From an uncultured Bacteroidales bacterium (GTDB lineage: Bacteria; Bacteroidota; Bacteroidia; Bacteroidales; Paludibacteraceae): a stretch of DNA of 9,314 nt. The notes beneath the pieces are model-generated. The model saw nothing but the letters and a program-made list of their open reading frames with translations, was not told the DNA's origin and did not search any database. Positions 1 to 6,578 of this stretch are shown here, piece by piece (positions within the stretch are counted from its first letter, which is position 1; every line of letters begins with the position of its first letter). The DNA is taken from the NCBI GenBank assembly GCA_946619625.1, contig CAMOMF010000152.1, positions 1 through 9,314 of the forward strand, written 5' to 3'. The translations under genes and the position numbers were made by a program.

Positions 1-632
1 GAGCACAGGGTCATAGTGATAGCCATGATTGCCGCCGATGACTGTACGGCAAACGTCAGGATTCCACCAACCAACAGGTAAAGGAAATAACTGCCATAAC
101 CCCAACTGGAGGTCGCTTCGAAGAAACTGCGCACCGGCGTCATTTGGTCCAAGTGCATCTCCGTGGCGTTGATTTTCAGCGTGGTCAGTCCTAACAGCAT
201 CAATGCCATGCCAATGAGGAAATTGCCAACGTCGGAATTCTTTTTGTACTGAATGAGCGCCACGGCGAGGATTATGGTAGCATAAACAACAAAGCGCAAA
301 TCGAATGAGCCGCCTCCCAACACCATAATCCATGCTGTAAACGTAGTACCGATATTGGCGCCCATGATAACCGAGATGGCCTGTGCGAGTGTCAGAATTC
401 CAGCCGACACGAAACTGACTGTCATCACGGTGGTGGCTGTGGACGACTGAACAGCTGCGGTGATAAAAGCACCCGTCAGCACTCCCGTGAAACGGTTCGT
501 CGTCATCGTTCCAAGCACATTGCTCAGTTTGCTGCCCGCCATTTTTTGCAGGCCCTCGCTCATAACTTTCATTCCGTACATCAGCATCGCTACGGAACCG
601 ACAAGCGTCATAAGTTGGATAAATAGTTGCAT
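1..632 (-). CDS. Na+/phosphate symporter family protein (NptA/YjbB type), 3' end outside window
   Basis: The first 210 residues are present and the reading frame runs off the left edge without a stop. This is an inner-membrane protein of the Na/Pi cotransporter family (PF02690), which moves phosphate with sodium. The family mark is a duplicated QSS motif. The first copy is at residues 62-64 (AVQSSTATTVM), followed by GANIGTT at 91-97. The second copy is at 197-199 (AVQSSAAIMA). Hydrophobic segments surround both. Complete relatives are usually about 550-600 residues, often with a PhoU-like C-terminal domain that would lie outside this window. The ATG at 630-632 is chosen because the protein begins directly with the typical first membrane helix, and the codons upstream belong to a structured leader. 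No Shine-Dalgarno sequence is visible. The gene has its own promoter candidate and a hairpin-rich leader. The family is certain. The substrate (phosphate or another anion) is inferred. Confidence 0.93.
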   Translation of the reverse strand, partial: MQLFIQLMTLVGSVAMLMYGMKVMSEGLQKMAGSKLSNVLGTMTTNRFTGVLTGAFITAAVQSSTATTVMTVSFVSAGILTLAQAISVIMGANIGTTFTAWIMVLGGGSFDLRFVVYATIILAVALIQYKKNSDVGNFLIGMALMLLGLTTLKINATEMHLDQMTPVRSFFEATSSWGYGSYFLYLLVGGILTFAVQSSAAIMAITMTLC

Positions 633-779
633 ATCTGTTGGTTATTGTTATCAAAAAATATGGTACAAACCCGCAGTGGGTTCATACCATAAGTGTATGT
701 CAATCATCAAAGGTACACCAAAAACGCTCGTCATCTTAACGAGAATCACGGTCGCATATGTTCTGCTAATCTGAAACAC
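633..779 (-). promoter_or_regulatory. Structured 5' leader of the Na/Pi symporter gene
   Basis: This stretch lies between the predicted transcription start and the symporter ATG. Read on the minus strand it can form three hairpins in order. The first has a 5-bp stem (739-743 with 727-731) followed by a short run of U. The second has a 5-bp stem (714-718 with 693-697). The third is a 13-bp stem with a U-tract (listed separately). The sequence GTACC occurs twice: once at 716-712, before the last hairpin, and once inside its 3' arm. The early copy could pair with GGTAT in the 5' arm (one G-U pair). That would use bases of the second hairpin and disrupt the third. This resembles a leader that switches between terminated and read-through states, but the signal is unknown and I recognise no named riboswitch. 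The start of the feature depends on the promoter prediction. Confidence 0.5.
652..690 (-). terminator. Intrinsic terminator-like hairpin just before the symporter start codon
   Basis: On the minus strand a 13-bp stem (690-678 with 672-660) closes a 5-base loop and is followed by AUUUUUUG. Two internal pairs are G-U on the minus strand, which would be C-A mismatches on the plus strand, so the structure fits RNA made leftward. It ends 19 bases before the symporter ATG. Because a promoter candidate lies upstream and the gene downstream, it may act as an attenuator rather than a simple gene end. Alternatively it ends a short RNA of about 125 bases. Confidence 0.7.
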
Positions 780-783
780 GGTG

Positions 784-815
784 CAAAGTTACTGCTTTTT
801 TCTGATATATGCAAG
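784..815 (-). promoter_or_regulatory. Bacteroidota-type promoter candidate for the Na/Pi symporter transcript
   Basis: On the minus strand TAACTTTG (791-784) matches the Bacteroidota -7 consensus TAnnTTTG exactly. A CTTG at 815-812, 20 bases upstream, is a partial match to the -33 TTTG element, within the usual 19-21 base spacing. It lies just after the terminator of the channel gene and points at the symporter gene. Transcription would start near 777-780. Confidence 0.65.
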
Positions 816-824
816 AAAAAAGGC

Positions 825-868
825 AAAAAAAGGTGCATTTTTTTTGTTTGATACCATGAACACACCTT
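825..868 (-). terminator. Intrinsic terminator after the ion channel gene
   Basis: Eight bases after the channel stop codon, the minus strand can form a 10-bp stem (868-859 with 839-830) around a 19-base A-rich loop, directly followed by a run of T on the minus strand (829-825). Two of the pairs are G-U in the leftward RNA and would be C-A mismatches in the other direction, so it fits leftward transcription. A second T-run follows near 821-816. It likely ends the long leftward operon. The loop is longer than in most terminators. Confidence 0.65.
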
Positions 869-876
869 GGGGACCG

Positions 877-1677
877 TCACTTTTTGTTCAGCATGGATTT
901 CAGTTCTGCCAATTCTTTCTCCATACGGGCTTGTTGCTGTTCTATGCGGTCCAGTTGTACCTTGACATCATCGTTGTTGTCCGCCACCATGGCGTCCACG
1001 AATACGGAGTTGATAAATGACATCCCCAATATGCCGCATGAGCCTAACAGAAAACAGAAATACAGCCGTGACAGGCGTCCTACAATGGGGGAAGTGGCTG
1101 CGGTAATGGCATCGGGAATCTCATACCAGCCCTCCACTGTGAAGACGCGGAATGCGGAGTAAATGGAGCGTAGTGGAGTACCAAAATACTCGGGAACAAC
1201 CTGTCGGTACAAACTGCAGTTAATCAGCCCGAATAAAACAAGTAGAACGGCAAAACCTACCAGCACAATCCCCGAGTCGTTCAGAGCGCGTTTCAGCCCC
1301 TGACCAATCTGTGCTACATTGGGGAAGAAATGCAATACGCGTAGGAACCGGATGACGCGCATGAGTCGCAAGGTGAGAACAACGGAGAAATTGAAGGTCG
1401 TCACATCAACGAATGGGGTCACCAATGAGGGTAATGACAACAGAACCAATGCACCATCCATGCGGTTCCAGCCGTCACTCCAATAGGCTTTCACTCCATA
1501 ACGTACCTGCTTGGTAATCATTTCAAAGAGAAAAATCAAGGTGCAGGTCATGTCAATGCCAATGAGCAGCGGATTCTCCATTCCCGACTCCTGCATGAAG
1601 ATAACTACCGAGTTGATAAGAATAACCCCTAAAATAACGTGGTCATTCAGTAGGGTCTTGTCTAAAAAACGTTTCAT
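877..1677 (-). CDS. One-domain voltage-gated cation channel, NaChBac/NavAb-like ion transporter
   Basis: This 266-residue membrane protein has one six-helix domain of the ion transport family (PF00520) and would work as a tetramer. Approximate segments are S1 12-30, S2 36-58, S3 72-92, S4 98-117, S5 134-157, pore 165-190 and S6 201-232. S4 carries four arginines at every third position (R104, R107, R110, R113), the mark of a voltage sensor. The pore filter reads TVEGW at 180-184, close to the TLESW of bacterial sodium channels, with the glutamate kept at E182. The last 30 residues (about 237-266) are charged and heptad-like, matching the C-terminal coiled coil that joins the four subunits in NavAb-type channels. 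The length is normal for the family. The ATG at 1675-1677 sits just before S1. It is the last gene before a terminator and 60 bases after the hydrolase gene, so it may be co-transcribed or have its own promoter. Sodium selectivity is inferred from the filter. Confidence 0.88.
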   Translation of the reverse strand: MKRFLDKTLLNDHVILGVILINSVVIFMQESGMENPLLIGIDMTCTLIFLFEMITKQVRYGVKAYWSDGWNRMDGALVLLSLPSLVTPFVDVTTFNFSVVLTLRLMRVIRFLRVLHFFPNVAQIGQGLKRALNDSGIVLVGFAVLLVLFGLINCSLYRQVVPEYFGTPLRSIYSAFRVFTVEGWYEIPDAITAATSPIVGRLSRLYFCFLLGSCGILGMSFINSVFVDAMVADNNDDVKVQLDRIEQQQARMEKELAELKSMLNKK

Positions 1678-1707
1678 TTGTTCTGTTTCGTATAGAATAA
1701 TGGCTTG

Positions 1708-1761
1708 CTTAAGGGCTTACCTAAAACGTGCGCTGCGCTAATTTTTAGAAGTGCCCTTAAG
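1708..1761. repeat. 54-base imperfect palindrome across the stop codon of the hydrolase gene
   Basis: The outer arms CTTAAGGGC (1708-1716) and GCCCTTAAG (1753-1761) are perfect 9-base inverted repeats. Nested inside on the same centre are CTAAAA (1721-1726) and TTTTAG (1743-1748), then a small GCG/CGC stem at the tip (1730-1738). It covers the last seven codons and the stop of the hydrolase gene and part of the gap to the channel gene. No U-tract follows on either strand, so it is not a standard intrinsic terminator. It could be an mRNA-stabilising hairpin between the genes, a protein-binding site or a small repeat element. Confidence 0.6.
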
Positions 1762-2829
1762 AAAATAGGGCTCTCCTATGGTCAATACCGTCAAGTTGAT
1801 TCCATTGTCTTGTGCTGCTTTTCGCTCGTTCATCAAGGGCTCGTCCCACGGGTGGCGTGCCAGAACAAACTTACTGTGGTGTCCGGTGATAACCTCTTGT
1901 GCTCTCAGGTCCAATGCCTCCTGACCAAGTTGTTCGGGCAAAGTGTGGATGTTCGCCCATTGGGTGTTGTATTGTCCGTTTTCAAGGATAGCCAGACGCA
2001 GGTCAAACCGTTGTCCAATGGCTTGGAAATGTGGACCATAGCCGCCATCTCCTCCAAAAAAGTATGCGCCGTGAGGTGTCTCCAGCACGAACGAGCCCCA
2101 TAGTGCCCGATTGCGTTTTAGGCCACGGCCGGAGAAATGGCGTTGAGGGGTGCAAGTGACGCGAAAACCATCCTCCAACTCTTTCGTCTCCCACCAATCC
2201 AAGTCCGTAAGTTTGCTCTCCGGGTATCCCCAATAAGCAAAATGCTCACCCACCCCCAAGGGCGCGACAACACGTCCGATTCGTGGCTGCATCGGGCGAA
2301 CAGTCTTGTAGTCCAAGTGGTCCCAATGGTCGTGAGTGATCAGCAATAAATCAATATACTCGGGCAAATCATCCGGTCTGTATAGGTCTGTTCCTTCGAA
2401 TGGGTGTCCTCCGAATGGGAAGGGGTTTGCCTCGTAGAAAACAGGATCTACCAGCACTTTCTTGCCGGCGAGGTTGAGCAGGTAAGAGGAATGTCCGAAC
2501 CATACTATCCAGTCGGTGCTGTCCGGTAAGCTGCGCAGGTCTGTTTTGACTGCGGGAACAGGCTTGTCAGGACGGAGACGTTCTGTACGCACGAATAAAA
2601 ACTCGCCCAATGTGCGCACCCACCCTTTGTCGCCGGTGAACGTCTGGGTCTCCACCTCGTTCTGCCATTGCCCGTCTTGGTAGTGCCATGACTTTTGTGA
2701 CCGTGCCAACCGTTCGCCTCGCGGGGTCCTGCCGAACTTGGGCTGCGACAGGATTATGACGGCAATCAAGGCAACAACTGCAATAATCGACACGAATACA
2801 ATGAATATCTTCATGATGATTTTCTGCAT
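1738..2829 (-). CDS. Membrane-anchored metallo-beta-lactamase-fold hydrolase (UlaG/NAPE-PLD-like)
   Basis: With the start at 2829 the protein has 363 residues. An N-terminal hydrophobic stretch (about residues 6-28) forms a signal anchor, and the sequence QPKFGRTPRGERL follows it as in related envelope hydrolases. The metal site THDHWDH is at 165-171 (H166, H168, D170, H171). Further likely ligands are H231 in RHFSGRGLKRN, D261 in GGDGGYG, and a late histidine in TGHHSKF (about 317-318). The order and wording of these motifs match the L-ascorbate-6-phosphate lactonase/N-acyl-phosphatidylethanolamine phospholipase D-like group. Its bacterial substrates are mostly unknown, so I name no reaction. 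In-frame ATGs also lie at 2862, which would overlap the upstream gene by 20 bases, and at 2814, which would put the start right at the membrane helix. I chose 2829 as leaving a 13-base gap, but 2814 is equally credible. It follows a lipoprotein hydrolase in the same operon, so both may act in the envelope. Confidence 0.88.
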   Translation of the reverse strand: MQKIIMKIFIVFVSIIAVVALIAVIILSQPKFGRTPRGERLARSQKSWHYQDGQWQNEVETQTFTGDKGWVRTLGEFLFVRTERLRPDKPVPAVKTDLRSLPDSTDWIVWFGHSSYLLNLAGKKVLVDPVFYEANPFPFGGHPFEGTDLYRPDDLPEYIDLLLITHDHWDHLDYKTVRPMQPRIGRVVAPLGVGEHFAYWGYPESKLTDLDWWETKELEDGFRVTCTPQRHFSGRGLKRNRALWGSFVLETPHGAYFFGGDGGYGPHFQAIGQRFDLRLAILENGQYNTQWANIHTLPEQLGQEALDLRAQEVITGHHSKFVLARHPWDEPLMNERKAAQDNGINLTVLTIGEPYFLKGTSKN

Positions 2830-2842
2830 GCGGAGTGGTTGT

Positions 2843-3931
2843 TTACAAGTGTGGATAGACATGCTCCCAAATAGCGCGCAGTTGGGCTTCGCGGTCGCTG
2901 CAGATTGTTGTCATGGCAATGACGGCGTTCTTGTCGGGTAACACGATGGCGTATTGTCCCCACATACCATCTGCTCGGACAGAGCCGGGTATGTGGCATG
3001 CCCAACTTTGATAACAATAGCCCGATTTCCAGTCACTTAAGTGATTCCCCTCTGTGCGCGGGTCGCTGTCCGGCGCGTCTGTGTACTGCACGATATGCAC
3101 CGCCATGGCACGGTCAAACCATGCGCTGTCCAGCACTTGTTCACCCTCCCATGCACCTTTTTGCAGCATAAACAGCCCTAATTTGGCAAGCGTCTCAGTA
3201 GATATATGCATGCCCCATGCGCCCGTATTGAATCCGCGCCAATCTTGGTCGTAGCAGAGCGTGTCCACACCTATTCGGGAGAATAGTTTGTCCCTCAGAT
3301 AGGCTTCCAGTGTCTTACCGGTCAGTTTTTGTACTACTACTCCGGCAAGGTAGGTATCCATGTTATTGTATCGCCAATGCGTGCCCGGCTCATGCGAAAA
3401 GGGAGCCGTCAGGCAGGCGCGAACAGCATCAAAGTGTTCACCCCCCTTTATGCGGTTGGTGATGATATCGCCTTTCCAGCCGGAACTCATTTTCAGCAGG
3501 TGATCCAATGTCATCTGTTGCATGTAGGGAGACAGAGTGTCGGGCAGTTCGTCCTGCAGGTAGCGGACAACTGGCGTGTCTAAACTTAACAAACCGTCCT
3601 GCATGGCAAAACCCACTGCCGTGGCAGTGAACGTCTTGGTTGCAGACCACATGGTGTGCAGTTCGGTGGAGGTATGACCCATACCATATCGTTCGTACAG
3701 AATTTTGCCGTTTTGTATGACCATCAGGCTGTGCAAATCGCAGCCGGGAATGGCATTGACGCAGTAGAACACGCTATCGAAAGCGGGACGCAAGTCGTCT
3801 TGCAGTTCACGTGGTAACGGTTTATACGTCAGACGGTCCGTACTGTTTTCAGATGACAATTTGGTGCTGCATGCCGTTACAAACAGCATGATAGTCAACA
3901 GCAGAAAAGAGCAGTGTTTCATATTTTTCAT
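2843..3931 (-). CDS. Serine hydrolase lipoprotein, beta-lactamase/CubicO family
   Basis: This 362-residue protein has a lipoprotein signal peptide ending in the lipobox VTAC, so C21 is the likely lipidated residue and the enzyme sits in the envelope. The rest is a class C beta-lactamase-like domain (PF00144). The catalytic SxxK is SATK (S96, K99), the YxN motif is YNN (Y188, N190), and a C-terminal DGMWGQ (321-326) takes the place of the KTG/HxG element, as in many esterase- or peptidase-like members. It is therefore probably an esterase, amidase or D-amino-acid peptidase rather than a resistance beta-lactamase. The substrate is not predictable. Seven cysteines besides the lipid one (57, 64, 173, 226, 306, 312, 344) are many for this family and may form disulfides outside the cytoplasm. 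Its ATG shares one base with the PnuC stop (TAATG), which indicates translational coupling. A second in-frame ATG three codons later is possible. Confidence 0.9.
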   Translation of the reverse strand: MKNMKHCSFLLLTIMLFVTACSTKLSSENSTDRLTYKPLPRELQDDLRPAFDSVFYCVNAIPGCDLHSLMVIQNGKILYERYGMGHTSTELHTMWSATKTFTATAVGFAMQDGLLSLDTPVVRYLQDELPDTLSPYMQQMTLDHLLKMSSGWKGDIITNRIKGGEHFDAVRACLTAPFSHEPGTHWRYNNMDTYLAGVVVQKLTGKTLEAYLRDKLFSRIGVDTLCYDQDWRGFNTGAWGMHISTETLAKLGLFMLQKGAWEGEQVLDSAWFDRAMAVHIVQYTDAPDSDPRTEGNHLSDWKSGYCYQSWACHIPGSVRADGMWGQYAIVLPDKNAVIAMTTICSDREAQLRAIWEHVYPHL

Positions 3932-4620
3932 TATTGTTTTGCCATTTTAGTCCAATGGTGCAAGCCTCTCAAACAATTGAGGCACCAAAAAGCGTATAGG
4001 GCTGCCATCGACCAATTGCCGGCACGTATCCATAGCCATATGCAACCTAAGTCAATTATAAACCAAATAAACCATTGTTCGCGGTACCCGAAAATCAGCA
4101 ACATCTGGGCAGCCACGGCGGGTACGGTGGTAAAAGCGTCCAAGTATGGGTCGGAGTCGTTGGTGTAGTTGGCAAGCAACCAGCCACTGAGCGCACTCAG
4201 CAAGGTCACTGTGATAATGACGCTTGTCCACAACCATGGAGACAGTTGGCGTGTGTGTAGTTCGGCACTGCCCGTTGTCTCGTTTACCCGATAGCGGCGG
4301 CGCCATGCATAAATACCGGCAAAGATAGTAATCAGGTAGTACATATTCAGCCCCACCTCGGCGTATAAACGTTGGTCATAACAGATTATCAGGTATGTGA
4401 CGACTTGTATGAACCCAAAGAAATACGACGAGATTTTTCCCTGGGCGCTCAGCACCACATTCACGATACCTGCCAGCCCGCTGACAATGACGATAGGTTC
4501 GCTTGGCGACAAACAGAACACGACAACCTGTAGTAGCAGGCCGGCTGCCAAAAAGCACCAGTCGAATGCAGTACGCCCGGCAATAAACTCGCTGTATAGT
4601 GTTTGTCTTAGTTTGCTCAT
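3931..4620 (-). CDS. pnuC: PnuC-type vitamin transporter, probably nicotinamide riboside
   Basis: This is a 229-residue inner-membrane protein with about seven hydrophobic segments and full family length. It matches the PnuC family (PF04973), facilitators that take up nicotinamide riboside, or in some relatives thiamine or riboflavin, which are then trapped by phosphorylation in the cytoplasm. Family marks are SYFFGFIQVVTY (65-76), AEVGLNMYYL (87-96), YLDAFTTV (159-166), and the substrate-site WFIW (W183, W186) followed by D190. The start ATG overlaps the stop of the Ig-like lipoprotein gene by one base, and the stop overlaps the next start in the same way, so three genes are coupled in a row. 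No thiamine (TPP) riboswitch or thiamine gene is visible next to it, and no NadR-like kinase either, so the substrate rests on the family default. The partner kinase must be encoded elsewhere. Confidence 0.9.
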   Translation of the reverse strand: MSKLRQTLYSEFIAGRTAFDWCFLAAGLLLQVVVFCLSPSEPIVIVSGLAGIVNVVLSAQGKISSYFFGFIQVVTYLIICYDQRLYAEVGLNMYYLITIFAGIYAWRRRYRVNETTGSAELHTRQLSPWLWTSVIITVTLLSALSGWLLANYTNDSDPYLDAFTTVPAVAAQMLLIFGYREQWFIWFIIDLGCIWLWIRAGNWSMAALYAFWCLNCLRGLHHWTKMAKQ

Positions 4621-6578
4621 TATTTTTTCTGTTTGCTACCTTCTGTCTGTTTCAGTTCGGCAGGTTTCTGCTCCAATAACGGCTTGGCGGTAATGTCAAA
4701 CGACTCCTCAAAGTCCCAATTGGCACGCAGGGACAATTTGCCCGAGTAATAGTACACCGGTTCGGGTGAGCGGTGCTTCAGAAAATCGCCTGTAGTCCAA
4801 TGTCCATCACCGTTTATGTCCAAGTACAGACGCATGTAGTACGTGCCCGGCTTCAGGTACTCAAAACGTGTCCCGCCCTCCTTGGCAGGCAATTCACGCA
4901 CGACTATATCCTTCTCGTTGAGTAACTGAATGCGTGCAGTGGAATCAAACGGTTCCATGACGGCAATCAGGGTGGAGTAGTCCTCCAACGAACGTATCTT
5001 CAGGTCTATCTCCATTTCCTGATTACTCCAACCGTACACATCGGTGAAGGCTGCGCTATCTACGGTCAGACGATACTCTTTCTCTGCCTCCCATTTGTAC
5101 GGTACAACCACTTGCATGTTTGCCATACCTTTCATCAATGGTTGTATTTTTAGTGGGCGGTAAGTGGAGTCTTTCTTGACACTGAGGTGCAACATCTCAG
5201 GGTGAAACACGCGAATAGGAGTAGGGGAGGTAATACGCAGACTGTCAAAAATATCAAAGGTGCTGGAACTGTTCTGCTTGAGTTTCAGGTCATGACGTTC
5301 CGTTGCCTTGCGTTTCTCTATTTCCGCTTTCGCCTTATCCGACAGGCGCGGTGCGCGATAGACGGCAAACACAGTGTCTGTTTGTGGCTGCAAGTTATAT
5401 ACACTGTCGGACAACATATACGTCATGACCATGGCAAGCGTGTCTTGGCGGATCACGGACGAGTCGGTGAGCCAAACTGTTATCGTGTCAAAGTCCTGTG
5501 AAGGCTGGAAAACGGCGTGGTCGAGCCAATTGGCGCTGTTCGTCTGCACGGTATCTGTTTGTGCTAATAGTACGGAGTCCGTAGGCACACTGTCCGCAGA
5601 ATGTATAGCAACAATGGTAGGCAGTGAGTCTTGTGGTGCAGAGAAAAGCAATTTGAAGAAATGTTGTTCTTCACGCAAACAACGAATGAAATAATGGCGC
5701 TGTTTGTCTTCTGTGAAGTACATGAGCAGTACGTTATTAGGCTCATACACCGGCACGGTCTTGGATTCTATCTTTTCCCAGTACCTGCCCAAACTGTCAT
5801 GTGGCAGACTGTCGCGTTGCAGCGAGTCCAAAGCGACAACCACGCTGTCTGCCAGAAACAGCGTGTCCACACGTCCCTCCTCACGCACGGTGGGCGTAAA
5901 CAACGTGTCAATCATCGCCAACCCTTCACCCGGCTGATAGACATAGTCGCGGGACACATCGTTCAGTCCGTACAAACGATACGTGCCGCGGTGGATATTC
6001 TGTATGGTGAACTCGCCTTTTTCATTCGTACGAGCAATACGTGTGAATGGAGTGGTCTCAAATGCCGAGTCGGCATGGTTCAAGTGAATACCCACATATA
6101 TATCACTAACAGGGTTGAGGTTTTCGGCATTCACAACTATACCGCTCAGCTGCAGTGTGTCAATTTCCGGACCGGTGGCAAACGAGAACGTGTAGCCCTG
6201 CAGCGGGTTACGTTCGTTGTTGTCACAGATAGCCGAGCCGAAATCAATGGTGTAGGTCGTCGAGTCGCGCAGGTCTTCTTCGAATGTGACTGTCACCTTC
6301 TTGCCCACGGCACGCACCTCTGGCGGACGTTGTTGTGGGGGCGAGATCAGTACCTGATTGGCAACATCGTTCAGTTGCAGGTACTCGTCGAAGGTAATCT
6401 CAATCTTCTTGTTGTGGTAATCTACCGTACCGCTTAGGGGCTCCTCTTTCACTACCTTGGGGGGCGTCTCGTCCTTGGGACCGCCCTGGGGACCCATGCC
6501 TCTGTTGGCGCAGCCAATGGCGGCTAAAAAACTGACGCTTGCCAACGCGTAAAGTATATGTCTGTTAGTTCTTTTCAT
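4620..6578 (-). CDS. Ig-like (Big_5) domain lipoprotein of unknown function
   Basis: This 652-residue envelope protein belongs to a group widespread in Bacteroidota. Residues 1-22 form a lipoprotein signal and C23 (AAIGC) is the likely lipidated cysteine. The family phrase QGGPKDETPPKV follows at 31-42. A Big_5-type Ig-like domain (PF13205) spans about 37-136 and ends in GYTFSFATG. A CarboxypepD_reg-like beta fold follows at about 143-210 (GEFTIQNIHRGTYRLYGLND). The middle (about 240-410) is rich in DS and DT pairs and looks like an extended, low-complexity linker. The C-terminal part contains DINGDGHWTTGD (587-598), a pattern like a calcium-binding EF-hand/dockerin loop, and ends in a Lys/Gln-rich tail. 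No catalytic motif is visible. A structural or binding role at the cell surface or periplasm is inferred. It starts 14 bases inside the DUF2851 gene and its stop overlaps the PnuC start, so it is translated in step with both. Confidence 0.85.
   Translation of the reverse strand: MKRTNRHILYALASVSFLAAIGCANRGMGPQGGPKDETPPKVVKEEPLSGTVDYHNKKIEITFDEYLQLNDVANQVLISPPQQRPPEVRAVGKKVTVTFEEDLRDSTTYTIDFGSAICDNNERNPLQGYTFSFATGPEIDTLQLSGIVVNAENLNPVSDIYVGIHLNHADSAFETTPFTRIARTNEKGEFTIQNIHRGTYRLYGLNDVSRDYVYQPGEGLAMIDTLFTPTVREEGRVDTLFLADSVVVALDSLQRDSLPHDSLGRYWEKIESKTVPVYEPNNVLLMYFTEDKQRHYFIRCLREEQHFFKLLFSAPQDSLPTIVAIHSADSVPTDSVLLAQTDTVQTNSANWLDHAVFQPSQDFDTITVWLTDSSVIRQDTLAMVMTYMLSDSVYNLQPQTDTVFAVYRAPRLSDKAKAEIEKRKATERHDLKLKQNSSSTFDIFDSLRITSPTPIRVFHPEMLHLSVKKDSTYRPLKIQPLMKGMANMQVVVPYKWEAEKEYRLTVDSAAFTDVYGWSNQEMEIDLKIRSLEDYSTLIAVMEPFDSTARIQLLNEKDIVVRELPAKEGGTRFEYLKPGTYYMRLYLDINGDGHWTTGDFLKHRSPEPVYYYSGKLSLRANWDFEESFDITAKPLLEQKPAELKQTEGSKQKK

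Noticed and set aside
1678..1737. A promoter for the channel gene in the 60-base gap
   Set aside because: No TAnnTTTG box with a -33 element is visible on the minus strand here; only the palindrome stands out.
1708..1761. Palindrome as an intrinsic terminator
   Set aside because: No U-tract follows the stem in either direction.
1705..2103. Plus-strand open frame of 132 codons opposite the hydrolase gene end
   Set aside because: It overlaps the conserved metallo-hydrolase coding sequence in antisense and shows no recognisable protein features.
2843..3931. Antibiotic-resistance class C beta-lactamase
   Set aside because: The SxxK and YxN motifs fit the fold, but the KTG box is replaced and the protein is a lipoprotein in a housekeeping-like operon, which fits esterase or peptidase relatives better.
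3931..4620. PnuC as a thiamine-specific transporter (PnuT)
   Set aside because: No thiamine gene or TPP riboswitch pattern is seen nearby. It cannot be excluded from the sequence alone, so the family default was kept.
5631..6437. Long plus-strand open frame of 268 codons opposite the Ig-like lipoprotein gene
   Set aside because: It lies fully antisense to a recognised gene, its translation has no family resemblance or domain pattern, and it arises from the codon use of the other strand.
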